Assembly (NCBI GenBank): GCA_029339505.1
Contig: JAQISU010000022.1
Location: forward strand, 17,923,001 to 17,987,000
Source: Unio delphinus
Lineage: Eukaryota > Mollusca > Bivalvia > Unionida > Unionidae
DNA length: 64,000 nucleotides
Direction: 5' to 3'
This document shows, in pieces, positions 13,111 to 23,074 of this stretch. Within the stretch, counting starts at the first letter, position 1. Each line of letters starts with the position of its first letter. The notes below the pieces were generated by a model, which did not search any database, was not told the origin of the DNA, and saw only the letters and a program-made list of their open reading frames with translations. A program made the position numbers and the translations under genes.

Positions 13111-13801
13111 GGACTGTAGAGCGACAAGGGGAAAATGGAGGGGAAAAAAAAGCTAATATCTTTTCGAGGCATATGAGTGGCCTTGAAAACAAACCTATCA
13201 AAACAGAAGGGAAGGGAATTAAAATCACACAATCTCCTATAGGAAGGAAAGGAAAACAAAACAACGATAATTAAGAACATTATACATTCTATGTGAAATA
13301 TGTTCATTGTTTTCATTCATTCATCAATTTAATAAAAGGTAGTATGATATTTATTGTCCACTGACTTCTTAACATATCTCAAATTTAAGGGATGTCCTGT
13401 GTTTTCAGCACACGATACAAACAATGTTGCCAAGTTGTAATAAATCTAAGTCGAAGGGAATAAAAGCAGTAGCAAAATATGCTTTGTTCTATCGACAGTC
13501 TAAGATGTGTGTTTTGATTTGAAATTCAAAGTTAACCATAGGCAGGGTCATAAAGTGCAATGTCACTCGCGTCAATCATTACAATTCTTCCGAACGTGTG
13601 TTTTGGTTGTGGTATTTTTATTTCAAAGTTACAGTGCAAGATCACTCGCGTCATTTTTTAAATAGTTTTGTATTTGTTCTACAAAACGGTAGATCTCATG
13701 TTTAAAAAAATTTTCGTGACACATTGCAGTGCCAAAAATAAAGATAAAGCTCTGATAACTGAATTGTACAAGTTTGTCAACCGAATATTTTATTTCATCC
13801 A
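13111..13801. other. intergenic DNA next to element E1
   Basis: No gene recognised. Two short related segments at about 13505-13570 and 13595-13650 share 'gtgttttg' and 'cactcgcgtca', suggesting an old duplication. Confidence 0.35.
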
Positions 13802-13948
13802 ACGATTTACTGATTGACTATTTGTAAGGGTGTAGCGTTTGAAAAACAAATTACATGACAAACGAAAATTATGGTGCCCACTGATTAAAATTTTGGAGAG
13901 GGATCTTCAAACGGGAACATCTACCATTAGGATTTCAATCAAACGTAT

Positions 13949-14019
<71 letters not shown>

Positions 14020-14100
14020 ACGTTATACATACTTTTAAAAAATCAGGACACTCACGCTTGCTTTTGTGATATATTTTCCCTTAGAAAAATTAAAAAAACT
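13802..14100. repeat. tandem duplicate of the E1 terminal sequence, with (GA)n expansion
   Basis: This ~299-bp block starts 'gattgactatttgtaagggt' and is repeated immediately downstream from 14101. The first copy differs mainly by a pure (GA)n tract (13952-14018) exactly where the second copy has only 'gagag'. It is an extra copy of the outer part of the E1 left terminal repeat. Confidence 0.85.
13952..14018. repeat. (GA)n microsatellite
   Basis: About 33 GA units inside the duplicated E1 terminal sequence. It is absent from the second copy and from the right-hand inverted copy. Confidence 0.95.
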
Positions 14101-14700
14101 GATTGACTATTTGTAAGGGTGTAGCGTTTGAAAAACAAATTACATGACAAACGAAACTTATGGTGCCTACTAATTCAAATTTTGGAGAGGGATTTTCAAA
14201 CGGGAACATCTACCATTAGGATTTCAATCAAAGAGAGTACGTTATACATACTTTTAAAAAAATCAGGACACTTACGCTTGCTTTTGTGGTATATTTTCCC
14301 TTATAAAAATTCAAAGAAACACACATCCCACTTAGAAAATCAATTCCATAGGAAAGGTCCACGATTTTAAAATATCACCAGAGTGAACCGATGACAAATA
14401 CGACTAAAATGTTCTCACAAAATAGTACATCCAAACATGTTTTGGTGTATTTCGCAATAAGACTGACATTTCCATATGGTGCGATTATTTGTGCATAAGT
14501 TTTATTGTTTGGAAAGTGACTAGTGGACAGGTACAGAAATACATTCTTTATCTTCTCGCTGTGAGAATAACAACTGAAGCCGATTTGAAGCGAAGGCGGT
14601 AGAAAATATCGGTTTGCCAATGAAATCACTGACAATGAGTGACGCATTGTTTGGTTCGAAATTCAAGGTAGGTAGTGTAGTGGTCAGGCGCAGAAAAAAA
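14101..14700. repeat. left terminal inverted repeat of element E1
   Basis: From 14159 to about 14700 this is a near-identical inverted copy of 26040-26585, with only a handful of substitutions over ~540 bp. The pair encloses the whole E1 gene block, which is the arrangement expected of Polinton terminal repeats. The outer ~58 bp (14101-14158) have no partner on the right, so the right end seems truncated. The matching open frames inside the two repeats are a consequence of their identity and are not supported as genes. Confidence 0.85.
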
Positions 14701-15461
14701 CACGTCTTATCTTGTCACTGTACTAAGAACGAGTGAGGGCATTTTGAAGCTAAGGGGGTAGAAAAAAAAGTGTAGCCAATAAATTGCTTCTAACGACTGG
14801 CGCATTGTTTTGCCTAGGCTCATGCATTGATTCAATTGCAGCGCAGGCAGACTGAAGTGTGAACTTACAATCCTTTTGTTGCACATTGTACCATTTCTTC
14901 ATGACACATTAACTACTTAACTGCAATTATTGTTCGAGTTTTAAAACTGACCAAAAAAATACTTTCTCACTTTGACACTTTCACATAAAACATTCGTCTA
15001 GGTAGAGAGAAATTATATAGTAGTGAGTGGTAACTTTTGTCAAACTAGTGAATTTGGGGTTTGTATAAAGTAAATAAACTAAAGTACAGTGAACCTCAAG
15101 TATGATAACCCAATCTGTCTGTCTATTGATGTGAATATTTACATCAAAAACAATATGACCTGCAAAACACAAAGATATACGGCAAGCATGATTAGAATGA
15201 AGTCAACAACACCTAACTGTAGTAACAAAGAGATGTTTTTCTTCACGTCCGCGTAACTTAGAGTTTCAATCCTCTTGCAAGACAAACTTGGTATCCTTTT
15301 GTGAGCGTGAAATTAAAATACTGAAAAAACTTAAGCGCTTTGCTATAGACTATAGTATAGATAATTTCAGCAACAAACTAAACAACATAAATACCGTTAC
15401 AACAATAGAAAGCCCGAAGTCGTCTATTAAAGCAGCCAAAACAAAACATACCATTTACTAT

Positions 15462-15511
<50 letters not shown>

Positions 15512-16112
15512 GAAGCAGCCAAAAACAAACCACATCATCTACTATCCAATATCACACCATCTATCATCCACACACGGGAAGCAGCCAAAATAAAACATAC
15601 CATTTACTATCCACACACGGGAAGCACCCAAAATAAAACATACCATTTACTATCCAATATCACACCATCTATCATCCAAACACGGGAAGCAGCCACAATA
15701 AACAATATAATCTACTATCCAAACTCACACGATCTACCATACACACACACTCACGGTCAAGAAGCCAAAACAAAACATACAATGTACTATCCACACAAGG
15801 GAGAAGCAGCCGAATCAAAACGGTTTAGTGTTGCAAATGGTTGGATAGCTTGATGTGAGGGATAGAAAGAAATCAAAGAGCATCTATATTTTACAAAAAT
15901 GTAAAACAAACGACAGACGCATTGGTTTCAAAAGACATTTTTTATTCAAATAAGAAACAACTAACAAAACACAAGTTTTTTCAACTAACAAATATTGATT
16001 ACAACAAGTAGTGTACGAACTACAGTTCAATAGGTAATAAAGTTCCCAAGTATCCATTTTTTTGTTTTGTAACCTTGTTTTTTTTCCTTTCCTCACAGGT
16101 GATGATAAGTCA
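14701..16112. other. E1 left interior, non-coding
   Basis: 14695-14815 looks like a diverged duplicate of part of the terminal repeat (14535-14655), sharing 'gcgcagaaaaa', 'cttatctt' and 'gcgcattgttt'-type blocks. A (CA)n tract and a short minisatellite follow at 15430-15800. No gene is supported. Confidence 0.5.
15430..15800. repeat. minisatellite containing a (CA)n expansion
   Basis: Units built from 'gggaagcagccaaaa', 'aaaacatacc' and 'atttactatcc' repeat about six times. The (CA)n run at 15463-15509 sits in the first unit at the 'tccacacac' position seen in every other unit, so it grew from that site. Confidence 0.85.
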
Positions 16113-16364
16113 TCAATTCGATCCAGACTTTTGCTTGAAAAGGTCTGTCAAGTAACTGTTGGTTTGCTTCGTCTCCTTACTCTTGGCCAAGAGAGCTTTG
16201 ATGTGATCAGTTTCTCGAGCAAACAATAGAGGAGAGGAATGAGCACACAAGTCTTTATACCACTAAAGTAACACGGCTTCTTCTGAGATGAGACTCCAAG
16301 CTTCGATCAGATAATCGTCCAATTTTTCTTCTTGACTCATCATCATACATTTATCGTATTGAAT
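16113..16364 (-). pseudogene. E1 'DCYGCQ' protein, C-terminal part
   Basis: This frame lies directly downstream of and in phase with the stop that ends the capsid ORF at 16365. It contains acidic helical sequence (EEKLDDYLIEAWSLISEEA) and one internal TAG. Both the TAA at 16365 and the TAG are one transition away from glutamine codons. I infer that the C-terminal tail of the capsid ORF plus this frame form one small protein that follows the capsid gene in this lineage, marked by a Cys-rich 'DCYGCQ.DHPS' motif. Its function is unknown to me. Confidence 0.5.
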
Positions 16365-17915
16365 TTAACTGGGATGATCGATTTGACATCCATAACAATC
16401 TTTTTTAATCATGTCCCTCATTGTATCTTCCAAGTGTTTGGCAAAACAGGTGACTAACTGATGTTTCTGTTCTGACCATCTGTACTGCAGGATCACTACT
16501 TCTTCTTTTTGGTCTTGAGGGTCTGCTTTCTCTGTAACCTCCCATTCCATTTCCATGGATTCTCCACTATTCAAAGAGGGACAAGAGTTTTCCACAGTGT
16601 TTAATAGTCTAGAACGACTTCTCTCAAAACTGTTGATTTCTATGGTATTATCGAATTCAGCATACAGAATGACATTCACTGTTTCGGTAAGAGCTCCTGC
16701 AAACTGAAGTTCCACACGCAGTTGCCCATATTTTATAGGGTGGAAATATCCCTCGTCGCTGCCTTGGTCTGGAGTGAAATCAAAAGCCCAAAAAGTGTAA
16801 CCTTCTGCATAACCGTCGTAGGAAATGGCGTGACTGGTATTGGTTCCTAACTGTCCTGTGGCTTCGTACAGCGACAAGTATGACCTCAAGTAATTCTTCT
16901 GGGCAAAGTTGGGTTCGAAAGGTCGGGTACACAAAGTTTTGCCATCGCGACAGACTTCGATTTTGGATACTCCGCAGTGCTTAAACTGGAAAGAATTTTC
17001 ATCGTGGGCACCGTTGAGGGCTGCATTGCTGACGATACCAATGAATAAACGTTTGGGTAACTGTCCTTGGAACAGATGATCTTCGATCTTTGATCGGAGT
17101 CCAGCGGCAATGGTGAAAGTTTTGGCTTCCACGCGTCGTATCGCATACTTGGCTGTCGTTCTGCTCAAAGTGTGACTGATATCATTTCCCACTTTAGGTA
17201 ACACTTCCACGCGACGCACGTATAACCTGGCTTCTTGGATAATGGTTTTGTATTCGTTGGCATGAACCGTCAAATGGAACGCAGCACTGCTACGATTCAG
17301 TCTCAAGCGAATATCCACTCCGTTAAGCAAATACTTCTCTTGAAACCACATGTCCAAATGCAAACGATCGAACAGTTCTAAACTACGTCCTTGCAGAATT
17401 TTCTTTCGACGGTCGTTAAAACCCTCATTGTGAAGTTCGTCATCTGCGGTCACGGCTGTGTCGTTAAACTTATCTGCTGTGTCAGGTTTCCATACCACGC
17501 AAGCATCTAAATGAGTGTTCTTGGCTTCTTTTCCGTACGTCAAGAGATTTTCGAGGTACGCTCGGTAAGGGTAAGTATCCATGCTACTGCTGACCAGTTT
17601 GTTATTCATGTACAAATCCACTTCGCTGAACAAGGAATGCATGAAATTGTTGACGGGAGCTACTCTATCATTGGCTCCTAGATTGGAGTTGTCCGTTTTG
17701 GTCACTTTCGCTTTCAAATACAAATAACTGTTGTTGAGATCGATGTAATCTTCGGGTTGTCCTTTGATTTCAAACTCGATGGGAACTGAATCCATCAAAG
17801 AGGTGACGGGATGAAATTCGACCCATTGGGCTTCTTGCATGGTCATCATCGTGGGTGGCATGGCAAAGAGATCTAGTTCCGACTTGGAATAGGCACAAGA
17901 TTCTTGGTGCATCAT
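16365..17915 (-). CDS. E1 major capsid protein, fused to a C-terminal extension
   Basis: A 516-aa open frame. Residues ~30-445 match the family annotated as 'F54H12.2-like' in many invertebrates, with the N-terminal pattern 'PIEFEI.G...DYIDLNNSYLYL', then 'NNFMHSLFSEVDLYMN' and 'TYPYRAYLENLLTYG'. This family is the double-jelly-roll capsid protein of one Polinton lineage. The capsid part probably ends near 'NTIEINSFERS'. The final ~65 residues, ending 'DCYGCQIDHPS', look like a separate small protein joined in frame by a deletion. This is the only long undamaged gene in E1. It is the last gene of the leftward block. Confidence 0.85.
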   Translation of the reverse strand: MMHQESCAYSKSELDLFAMPPTMMTMQEAQWVEFHPVTSLMDSVPIEFEIKGQPEDYIDLNNSYLYLKAKVTKTDNSNLGANDRVAPVNNFMHSLFSEVDLYMNNKLVSSSMDTYPYRAYLENLLTYGKEAKNTHLDACVVWKPDTADKFNDTAVTADDELHNEGFNDRRKKILQGRSLELFDRLHLDMWFQEKYLLNGVDIRLRLNRSSAAFHLTVHANEYKTIIQEARLYVRRVEVLPKVGNDISHTLSRTTAKYAIRRVEAKTFTIAAGLRSKIEDHLFQGQLPKRLFIGIVSNAALNGAHDENSFQFKHCGVSKIEVCRDGKTLCTRPFEPNFAQKNYLRSYLSLYEATGQLGTNTSHAISYDGYAEGYTFWAFDFTPDQGSDEGYFHPIKYGQLRVELQFAGALTETVNVILYAEFDNTIEINSFERSRSRLLNTVENSCPSLNSGESMEMEWEVTEKADPQDQKEEVVILQYRWSEQKHQLVTCFAKHLEDTMRDMIKKDCYGCQIDHPS

Positions 17916-17989
17916 TTATTTTCTCTCAGTCTCTATTTTTTTCACTTTTAATAATCAAAAATGTCTAAGTCTCGAACGGTTCTTTTTTT

Positions 17990-18281
17990 TCTTCGTCTTT
18001 CTAACTTTAGAAGTACGGAGACTTTTGAAAGGATGCCTTCGTCGTCTTTTTACTTTGTCCTTGCTGTGTCCTCAGGGAAGCAGGAATGCCAGACTCGGTA
18101 CCGTTGAGGGCATTTATAGGACCTTCCCGTCGACCCAAAATCTCTTTACCCGTTTTAAGGCGTGCAATCCTCGTGTCACCGTCGGTTTTAAAACGGGGAC
18201 CACGGAACGAAAGGCTGATGTAAACATATCTCCTAAACCATGTCCTCGTTGGCGAGTGACTCCTTGGTACACAGGATACAT
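17990..18281 (-). pseudogene. E1 pX-like small virion protein, broken
   Basis: From the ATG at 18281 the frame begins 'MYPVYQ' and soon reads 'GHGLGDMFTSAFRS'. It is therefore a short basic protein with a Gly-x-Gly-Leu-Gly motif, which resembles an adenain-type cleavage site, in front of an amphipathic helix. Similar proteins sit next to the capsid gene in Polintons. The frame breaks near 18115, and basic sequence continues in the other frames down to about 17990. A deletion appears to join its 5' side directly to the truncated penton-like gene. Confidence 0.55.
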
Positions 18282-18288
18282 CACTTTT

Positions 18289-19094
18289 TCAGTTGTTACT
18301 GACAGACAAATAATGAGGATGTACAAATTCGTGGTGAACGTGATAGGTATTTCCACCTTCCTCGTCAGCGGCGGCGACAGAATCCACTTTGAAAGGAATG
18401 ACACGCAGTAACGGTACAGAGGTGTGTCCTACCATGTTGTACTCCACCACATCGGAGTACACAAACATCAAGTTGAGTCCTTGGTTCATTTCTACAGGGA
18501 ATCGAAAATATTTTGCAAAATCCAAGTTACTGGTTATGACTGCTATTTCTTTTTTCTTGACCAACCTGAAGTCTCCACCCAAATATCATACAATTCAGGA
18601 CAAAAGGTAATGCCTATCATTTTATCCTCTGAAAATTTGATCATGAGACGACGAGCCACTTAATAGTACTCAAAGGTAACACTTTTTTTGGAGGGTAGTT
18701 TGTCCATGGCTTTACCAAACACAGTATTGAACCTGGTAGCAAGTGAGGTCACTAAATGTTGACCACTAAAATAATAACCAGCAGGAATGGTGAACACATA
18801 GGTGGACCGATTAATTTTGGGGTCTGGTGCTCTAGTGTGGCCTCGTTCGTCTAAGGCTTGTTGCAATTGCTTGTCATACACTTCTACTGTAAAAGTGTTT
18901 TGATTTTCGACGATGTTTTTGATTTGTGAAGAGTGTATTATTTCCACTAAAGCTACTTCCCAATGAGCATCTTCATCCAAATGCATTGCTTGAGGTAATT
19001 TAGCCGTGTAACAGCACAACGTGTTCTTAGGAAACACCTCCATGGAACTGTCACTGGGTAACGTTAAGTAAAATTGGTTAATAGTGTTGTTCAT
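18289..19094 (-). pseudogene. E1 penton-like minor capsid protein, broken
   Basis: The first 144 codons (19094-18660) begin 'MNNTINQFYLTLPSDSSMEV' and include 'HWEVALVEI', a pattern I recognise from the minor capsid (penton-like) protein of this Polinton lineage. A stop at 18660 and a frameshift interrupt it. The same protein resumes at 18582-18289 with 'NLMFVYSDVV' and 'SVPLLRVIPF'. The expected C-terminus is missing and the sequence runs straight into the pX-like gene, so a deletion is likely. Penton proteins are single jelly rolls at capsid vertices; that role is inferred from the family. Confidence 0.65.
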
Positions 19095-19519
19095 AATTCC
19101 AATGTTCTTCTGTCCGAGGAGTCACTCGAGGTTAAAGGAGTGTCTAAAAGAGGATTGTGATTGGAAGGGTGACTGTCAGGAGAATCACTCACGTTGGATG
19201 CAAGGCTCCCAATATTGTTACTGTTGTTCCCGTTGTAAGAGTATTTCAGGGAAGGATTGGGAAGAAGATAACCGATGCAACTGCTGAGTAAAATAGTCCA
19301 CAATTGTTTGTCTCCTTGTTGCAAACTCAAATTAGCAATGGCTGCACCGATGACACAATACACTACAAAGATTTGACAGAAAAAGACGATTTGCGTTTTA
19401 GGGACACGTTCCCCACACCACACCCACAAGGGTTGCTTTTGTAAATCTTGCAGAGATGAAGTGGGTGAAGGAGTAGTCACTGTGGTTGCTGAAGCTGTAT
19501 TGAAGGGCATGATGGTCAC
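19091..19519 (-). CDS. E1 two-pass membrane protein
   Basis: A 142-aa frame. 'KTQIVFFCQIFVVYCVIGAA' gives one hydrophobic segment (~47-66) and 'LWTILLSSCIGYLLPNP' a second (~73-90). A Ser/Asn-rich tail follows. Proteins with the same 'SKTQIVFFCQ' and 'SSCIGYLLPNPS' signature are common in this Polinton lineage; their function is not established. The ATG at 19519 or the one three codons in (MPF) could be the start. It overlaps the end of the integrase gene by a few bases. A TATAAAAA sequence (19523-19530) lies just upstream, inside the integrase coding region. Confidence 0.7.
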   Translation of the reverse strand: MTIMPFNTASATTVTTPSPTSSLQDLQKQPLWVWCGERVPKTQIVFFCQIFVVYCVIGAAIANLSLQQGDKQLWTILLSSCIGYLLPNPSLKYSYNGNNSNNIGSLASNVSDSPDSHPSNHNPLLDTPLTSSDSSDRRTLEL

Positions 19520-20603
19520 TTCTTTTTATAGTCGATGACTTGCGAAGCGTCAATCCAAGAATCAAAACTAGGAGGATATCCTTTCCAACGTACTTTGACT
19601 TCTTTGACACGACGTTTTCCTACTTTACGGGTTCTTCGTTCGAGAATGCTTTCAATGTCGTACACGTCGTCTTCTTTTTTGGTGACACGTTGTAACTCAG
19701 GCAAGTAAAACGTTCCTTTTAATACTTCTCCGTTCATGTCTTCCAATTTATAGACGGTAGGATGACGATCGCGCACTCGTCCAGTAACACGAAACAATTC
19801 GGTGGTCCAGTTGGGTAAGTAACCTTTGTGGAAAGTGCTTTTGGTTTGACCAATGCGTACCCAATCTCCCGGGGTTAACATTTCTCCACCTTTCTTGGGG
19901 ACAGCCATCGTCCGGGACTTACCAAACAGACGCTCAAAAACAGTCACTTCGTTGCCAGGTGTCACATCTTGTGTGGCACGTCCAATGCTATTATGGTAAG
20001 ATTGGTTGTAGGCTTGGACTAAGTGCGGTAAGACGTCGATGTACTTGAGAGTGTGTTGATGTGTAAAATATTTCTACATGCATTCTTTCAAGGTACGTTG
20101 AAAACGTTCCATGATACTGGCTTTGGTTTCAGGATTTTCGGTGGTGAAAAAATGAATGTCACGTTTCTTTAATTCTTGTTGAAAAGCTTGATTTGCCATC
20201 GAAGAGGGTGACGACCACTTTGTTTCAACACCAGTTGCAAAGCTCGTACTAACTCTCCGCTCGATTTGGATGTCAATGGTACGACCCAGGCAAATTTGGA
20301 GAAGACGTCGATGACACAAAACAAATATTTGTAGCCCCGATTGTAGGTGGCTAAATGAGAGACATCGGCTAAATCGGCTTGCCATTGATGATAGATGCCT
20401 TCCACTTGAGTGCGACTTCTGTGAAAGTTTCGTCGAATGGGTTTGTGTAAAGTGTACGTCGCTTGTTCTTGTAACCATCATTGTACTGCAGGTAAAGGGA
20501 GCTTTTTCAAGCGAGCTTTTGCAGCACGATACAATTTCTGAATGCCTCCGTAACATGCAGGGTGAGCTGGATCGTAGTAAATGCTGGCTAATACCTTCTC
20601 CAT
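19516..20603 (-). pseudogene. E1 retroviral-type integrase with chromodomain, inactivated
   Basis: Start at 20603 (MEKVLASIYYDP). The catalytic core is recognisable: first Asp in 'WQADLADV', then 'FCVIDVFSKFAWV', and the glutamate in 'ASIMERFQRTLK'. The segment that should hold the second catalytic Asp (after 'SGRHPLR') is missing and a frameshift occurs there. In-frame stops interrupt the N-terminal region (TGA before WLQEQ) and the region after 'LKECM' (TAG). The C-terminal third (19965-19516) is open and ends in a chromodomain: 'YDIESILERR', 'VKVRWKGYPPSFDSW'. Chromodomains target integration to modified histones in related elements. The protein cannot be catalytic. Confidence 0.85.
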
Positions 20604-20610
20604 GGTTTTG

Positions 20611-21231
20611 TTAATAACTGACCCACTCTTCGAGGATATTGCTTTGGGTGGGACGAAATGGGGGTTGTTTGGAAACGGTTTTACGTGTCCGATGTGCCAC
20701 AGGAGTTGACGTCGAGGGTACTGGTGGTGGTGGCAGTGGTGGAGGTGGTAATGAGATAGCTTTGGTCTTCTTTTCTTTTCTCACTTCTGGTTTCCTTTCT
20801 TTCTTTTTCACATCTGTCGAAGGAGGAGTGGTCATCATCGTTGGGGAGTGAGGGAAGGGGTCAATAAGGAAGCGGAAATCTTACTCGGAATGGGAGTGCT
20901 AGTGGGAGTTTAAAGAGATCATGGGGTTCTTCTTCCTTGGGTAATGGTGGGGTGACGTCTGTTTTGGCTGTGTAGATGGTAAGGGCGACGGATTATTCAT
21001 TAGAGCCTTCAAATTGGACAGAGTAGGTAGAGCTGTTTGTTCCACAGCTTTTCGATGAAAGAGTTGTAGTCGTTGCAAAAGTTGACCGTACATTTGCGAT
21101 TTTTCGGTTTCGGACAAATCGTGGCGATGCATCAAGGATTGCAATTCGTGTTGTAATTGGGACATCTCGGTTAAATCAGGATTGGGTGGTAAATGGGGGG
21201 TTCGTTGTTCTTGCCAACGATGGTATTCCAT
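20611..21231 (-). pseudogene. E1 coiled-coil/proline-rich protein, frameshifted
   Basis: The first part (21231-20899, 110 aa) has a helical repeat around 'ELQSLMHRHDLSETEKSQMY', 'QLLQRLQLF'. This pattern of short-helix proteins with 'DLS..EK...Y..LLQRYL' is usual in this Polinton lineage. A second, proline-rich frame (20838-20611) follows, with 'PPPPLPPPPVP'. The two are probably one gene separated by a frameshift near 20840-20900. Function unknown; the position between capsid-type and integrase genes suggests a virion or assembly role. Confidence 0.5.
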
Positions 21232-21337
21232 CCAAAGTTTCTAAGGGACTAAAATCAGTTTTCGTCCTTCCATGGGCTTCCAAAGGTTACGTCTGAGATC
21301 GTGGTGCTAAATGGGTCCCTTTTATCTTCTGGAAGGA

Positions 21338-21766
21338 TCACATTTGGGAGATCCCTCTTGCTATCCCTTGTACCAAACCTGGCAATATACTCGCGCCGGC
21401 TTTTGCTAATCCTCCCAAGATAGGAAAAAGAAAGGGAAAAAATTCTCCGTGTTGCACCAACATCTTTTTCTTTTGACGAATGGATATTTTCTTTTGAACC
21501 ATTTGACGAAGAACGTATCGATGTTTGGCTAAGCATTTTTTCTGGTGTGGAGACAAAGGTATCGTACCTTTCAAGACATTCAAACAACATTCGCACACGG
21601 TATCGATGACATCTTTGGAGGCCGTTTTAATGATTTGTTTTCGCATGAGTGGAGAGGCTTTGGATATGACGGAGAACACGTCTCCGTGTTTGACTAAACG
21701 AGGAAGTAGTCCTTTCCTTTTCTTTCCCTTGTGGAGTGAATAAGAATGTTTATTGTGAGGTGACAT
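21338..21766 (-). CDS. E1 basic minor virion protein, paralogue 1
   Basis: 142 aa, strongly basic. The motif order is 'CCLNVLKGTIPLS..QKKCLAKHRYVLRQM' then 'KKISIRQKKKMLVQHGEFF', followed by a hydrophobic Gly/Ala-rich tail (95-142). This family occurs in one or two copies in F54H12.2-type Polintons. The helix plus glycine-rich hydrophobic tail recalls membrane-active minor capsid proteins such as adenoviral pVI, but that link is inference. The frame is intact. Confidence 0.6.
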   Translation of the reverse strand: MSPHNKHSYSLHKGKKRKGLLPRLVKHGDVFSVISKASPLMRKQIIKTASKDVIDTVCECCLNVLKGTIPLSPHQKKCLAKHRYVLRQMVQKKISIRQKKKMLVQHGEFFPFLFPILGGLAKAGASILPGLVQGIARGISQM

Positions 21767-21842
21767 CTTTGCTTGTTCATTTCACAATACCACTGGTGTC
21801 AATGACTTTGTACACACTCTCTTTAATCTACTTTTTTGGGAA

Positions 21843-22055
21843 CTACCGCTTCGTCAAAAAGGTAACAATGTATTTCCCAAAATTGCCTCTTTTTTGGTGA
21901 CTCTTCTTTTTCTTTAAAAGACTACGTCTTTGGAGGGGATGACGTCGATGTTTGGTTTTTAAGCCTTTTGTAGGATAACGAAATTGTCTTTTTCCTTTTC
22001 CTTTTTGGACAGTAGAACGACGAGGGATGTGGTGTGTAGGTTTTTGTGGAGGCAT
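21843..22055 (-). CDS. E1 small arginine/lysine-rich protein
   Basis: 70 aa, about 40% Lys/Arg/His, with no hydrophobic segment. The composition resembles DNA-condensing core proteins of viruses (protamine- or pVII-like), but no homologous family is recognised. A TATAAAA sequence (complement of 22116-22122) lies 61 bp upstream of the ATG. Confidence 0.5.
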   Translation of the reverse strand: MPPQKPTHHIPRRSTVQKGKGKRQFRYPTKGLKTKHRRHPLQRRSLLKKKKSHQKRGNFGKYIVTFLTKR

Positions 22056-22116
22056 CCTTGAGTGTTCAGCAGTGGTACAGAAAATACTAATTCCCGTTGT
22101 TGTCTCAACTCATATT

Positions 22117-22625
22117 TTATACTGAAATGCGACGCCACTGATTATCTTTGCGTCGTATTAACTTCATGACAGGTAACACACGTCGTGAATGGGTTCGTAA
22201 CGGACTCAATCGAGACAGTTCTTGTTTGGACAAATCCAGTAAACTCTTTAACATGTCAGATCTTTCTTGGACTTGGACTTTGGGGGCTGGTACTTTGTGA
22301 GCAGCTGCTACTGCCGCTAATGTGGACGAGGGTGTCACCGGTGGAGGAGACGTTTTGGGAGAGGACGATTTCCAATGTTTCATCGAATTAGGAAGAACGT
22401 GTGTCAAATTGGATTTGGCTGGCATCACCCACAACGGAGAAGTGGAAGCACATGAGGCTACTGGCAACGCGGTCCCTGCCAAACGTCCTTGTAGATCTTC
22501 TCTTGCAGGTCATGGTTGACGAAGATAAGGTTGCGTCCTGGCCGAAGTGCCTCTTTTGCAAGTAACAGCTTTTTTCTGTGGACTTTTCTTTTTCTGTGTT
22601 TTGGTCTTGGCACCATTGTTCTTTT
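22117..22625 (-). pseudogene. E1 basic/Ala-Pro-rich protein, frameshifted
   Basis: A basic N-terminus (MVPRPKHRKRKVHRKK) and the block 'HDLQEKIYKDVWQG' lie in one frame ending near 22458. The frame 22482-22117 continues with Pro/Ala-rich linker and a helical end 'DMLKSLLDLSKQELSRL'. The block 'QEKIYKDVWQG' recurs near 25050, so this may be a small paralogous family. Function unknown. Confidence 0.4.
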
Positions 22626-23000
22626 CTTAGGGGTTCGTTTGGCTTTTTTTTCTTGGGGTGAACTTTGGGAGTATTGGGATCCCATTTTAAAAGGGAACGA
22701 ATGATGACACCTCCTAGAGAACCACTACCTCCAGGTTTCAATATGATTTGCTTTTTGGTTTGAGTGTCGATGCGAGAATCGGCCAGTTGCGTCAAGGCTA
22801 CTTTGTTTCTGTTAAAAAAGCATTTGGTTTGATTTGGAATGTGAATGATGCCTTGCAGTATTTGACGTGCTGTCACCGTAAACCATCGTAAGACTTCTTT
22901 GAGACTGACTTCTAAGACCTGAGCAAGTATTTGTGGATTCTTTCGCGACTGATACCATACAAGGCACGAATCAATTTGATGGGAAGATGAGACTGAGGGA
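22500..23000 (-). pseudogene. E1 basic minor virion protein, paralogue 2
   Basis: The frame 22876-22500 has 'VTARQILQGIIHIPNQTKCF', 'NKVALTQLADSRIDTQTKKQ', then 'GGSGSLGGVII'. It is the same family as the 21338-21766 gene: a helix, 'LxxG.I.I', 'LAD..I....KKQI', then a glycine stretch. The N-terminal part (to ~23000) is in another frame. A TATAAAA sequence (complement of 23046-23052) lies just upstream. A Lys-rich tail overlaps the next gene. Confidence 0.5.
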
Positions 23001-23045
23001 AAGTTATGTTGACTATGTATGAGACAAGGTCAAAGTGACCAAGGT

Positions 23046-23052
23046 TTTTATA
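23046..23052 (-). promoter_or_regulatory. candidate TATA box
   Basis: TATAAAAACCTTGG on the minus strand, just before the paralogue-2 gene. Its core and 3' context resemble the site before the ATPase gene (TATAAAAACCTCTT). Confidence 0.4.
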
Positions 23053-23074
23053 GATTTTTTAGTAGTTCATATGG

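Noticed and set aside
14128..14370. Matching 70-80-aa frames in both E1 terminal repeats (also 26372-26593 and 26112-26327)
   Set aside because: They are identical because the repeats are; no start context, domain or codon signal supports coding.
18025..18663. Plus-strand frames of 73-128 aa opposite the E1 penton and pX genes
   Set aside because: The minus strand carries recognisable virion-protein motifs; the plus frames are shadows.
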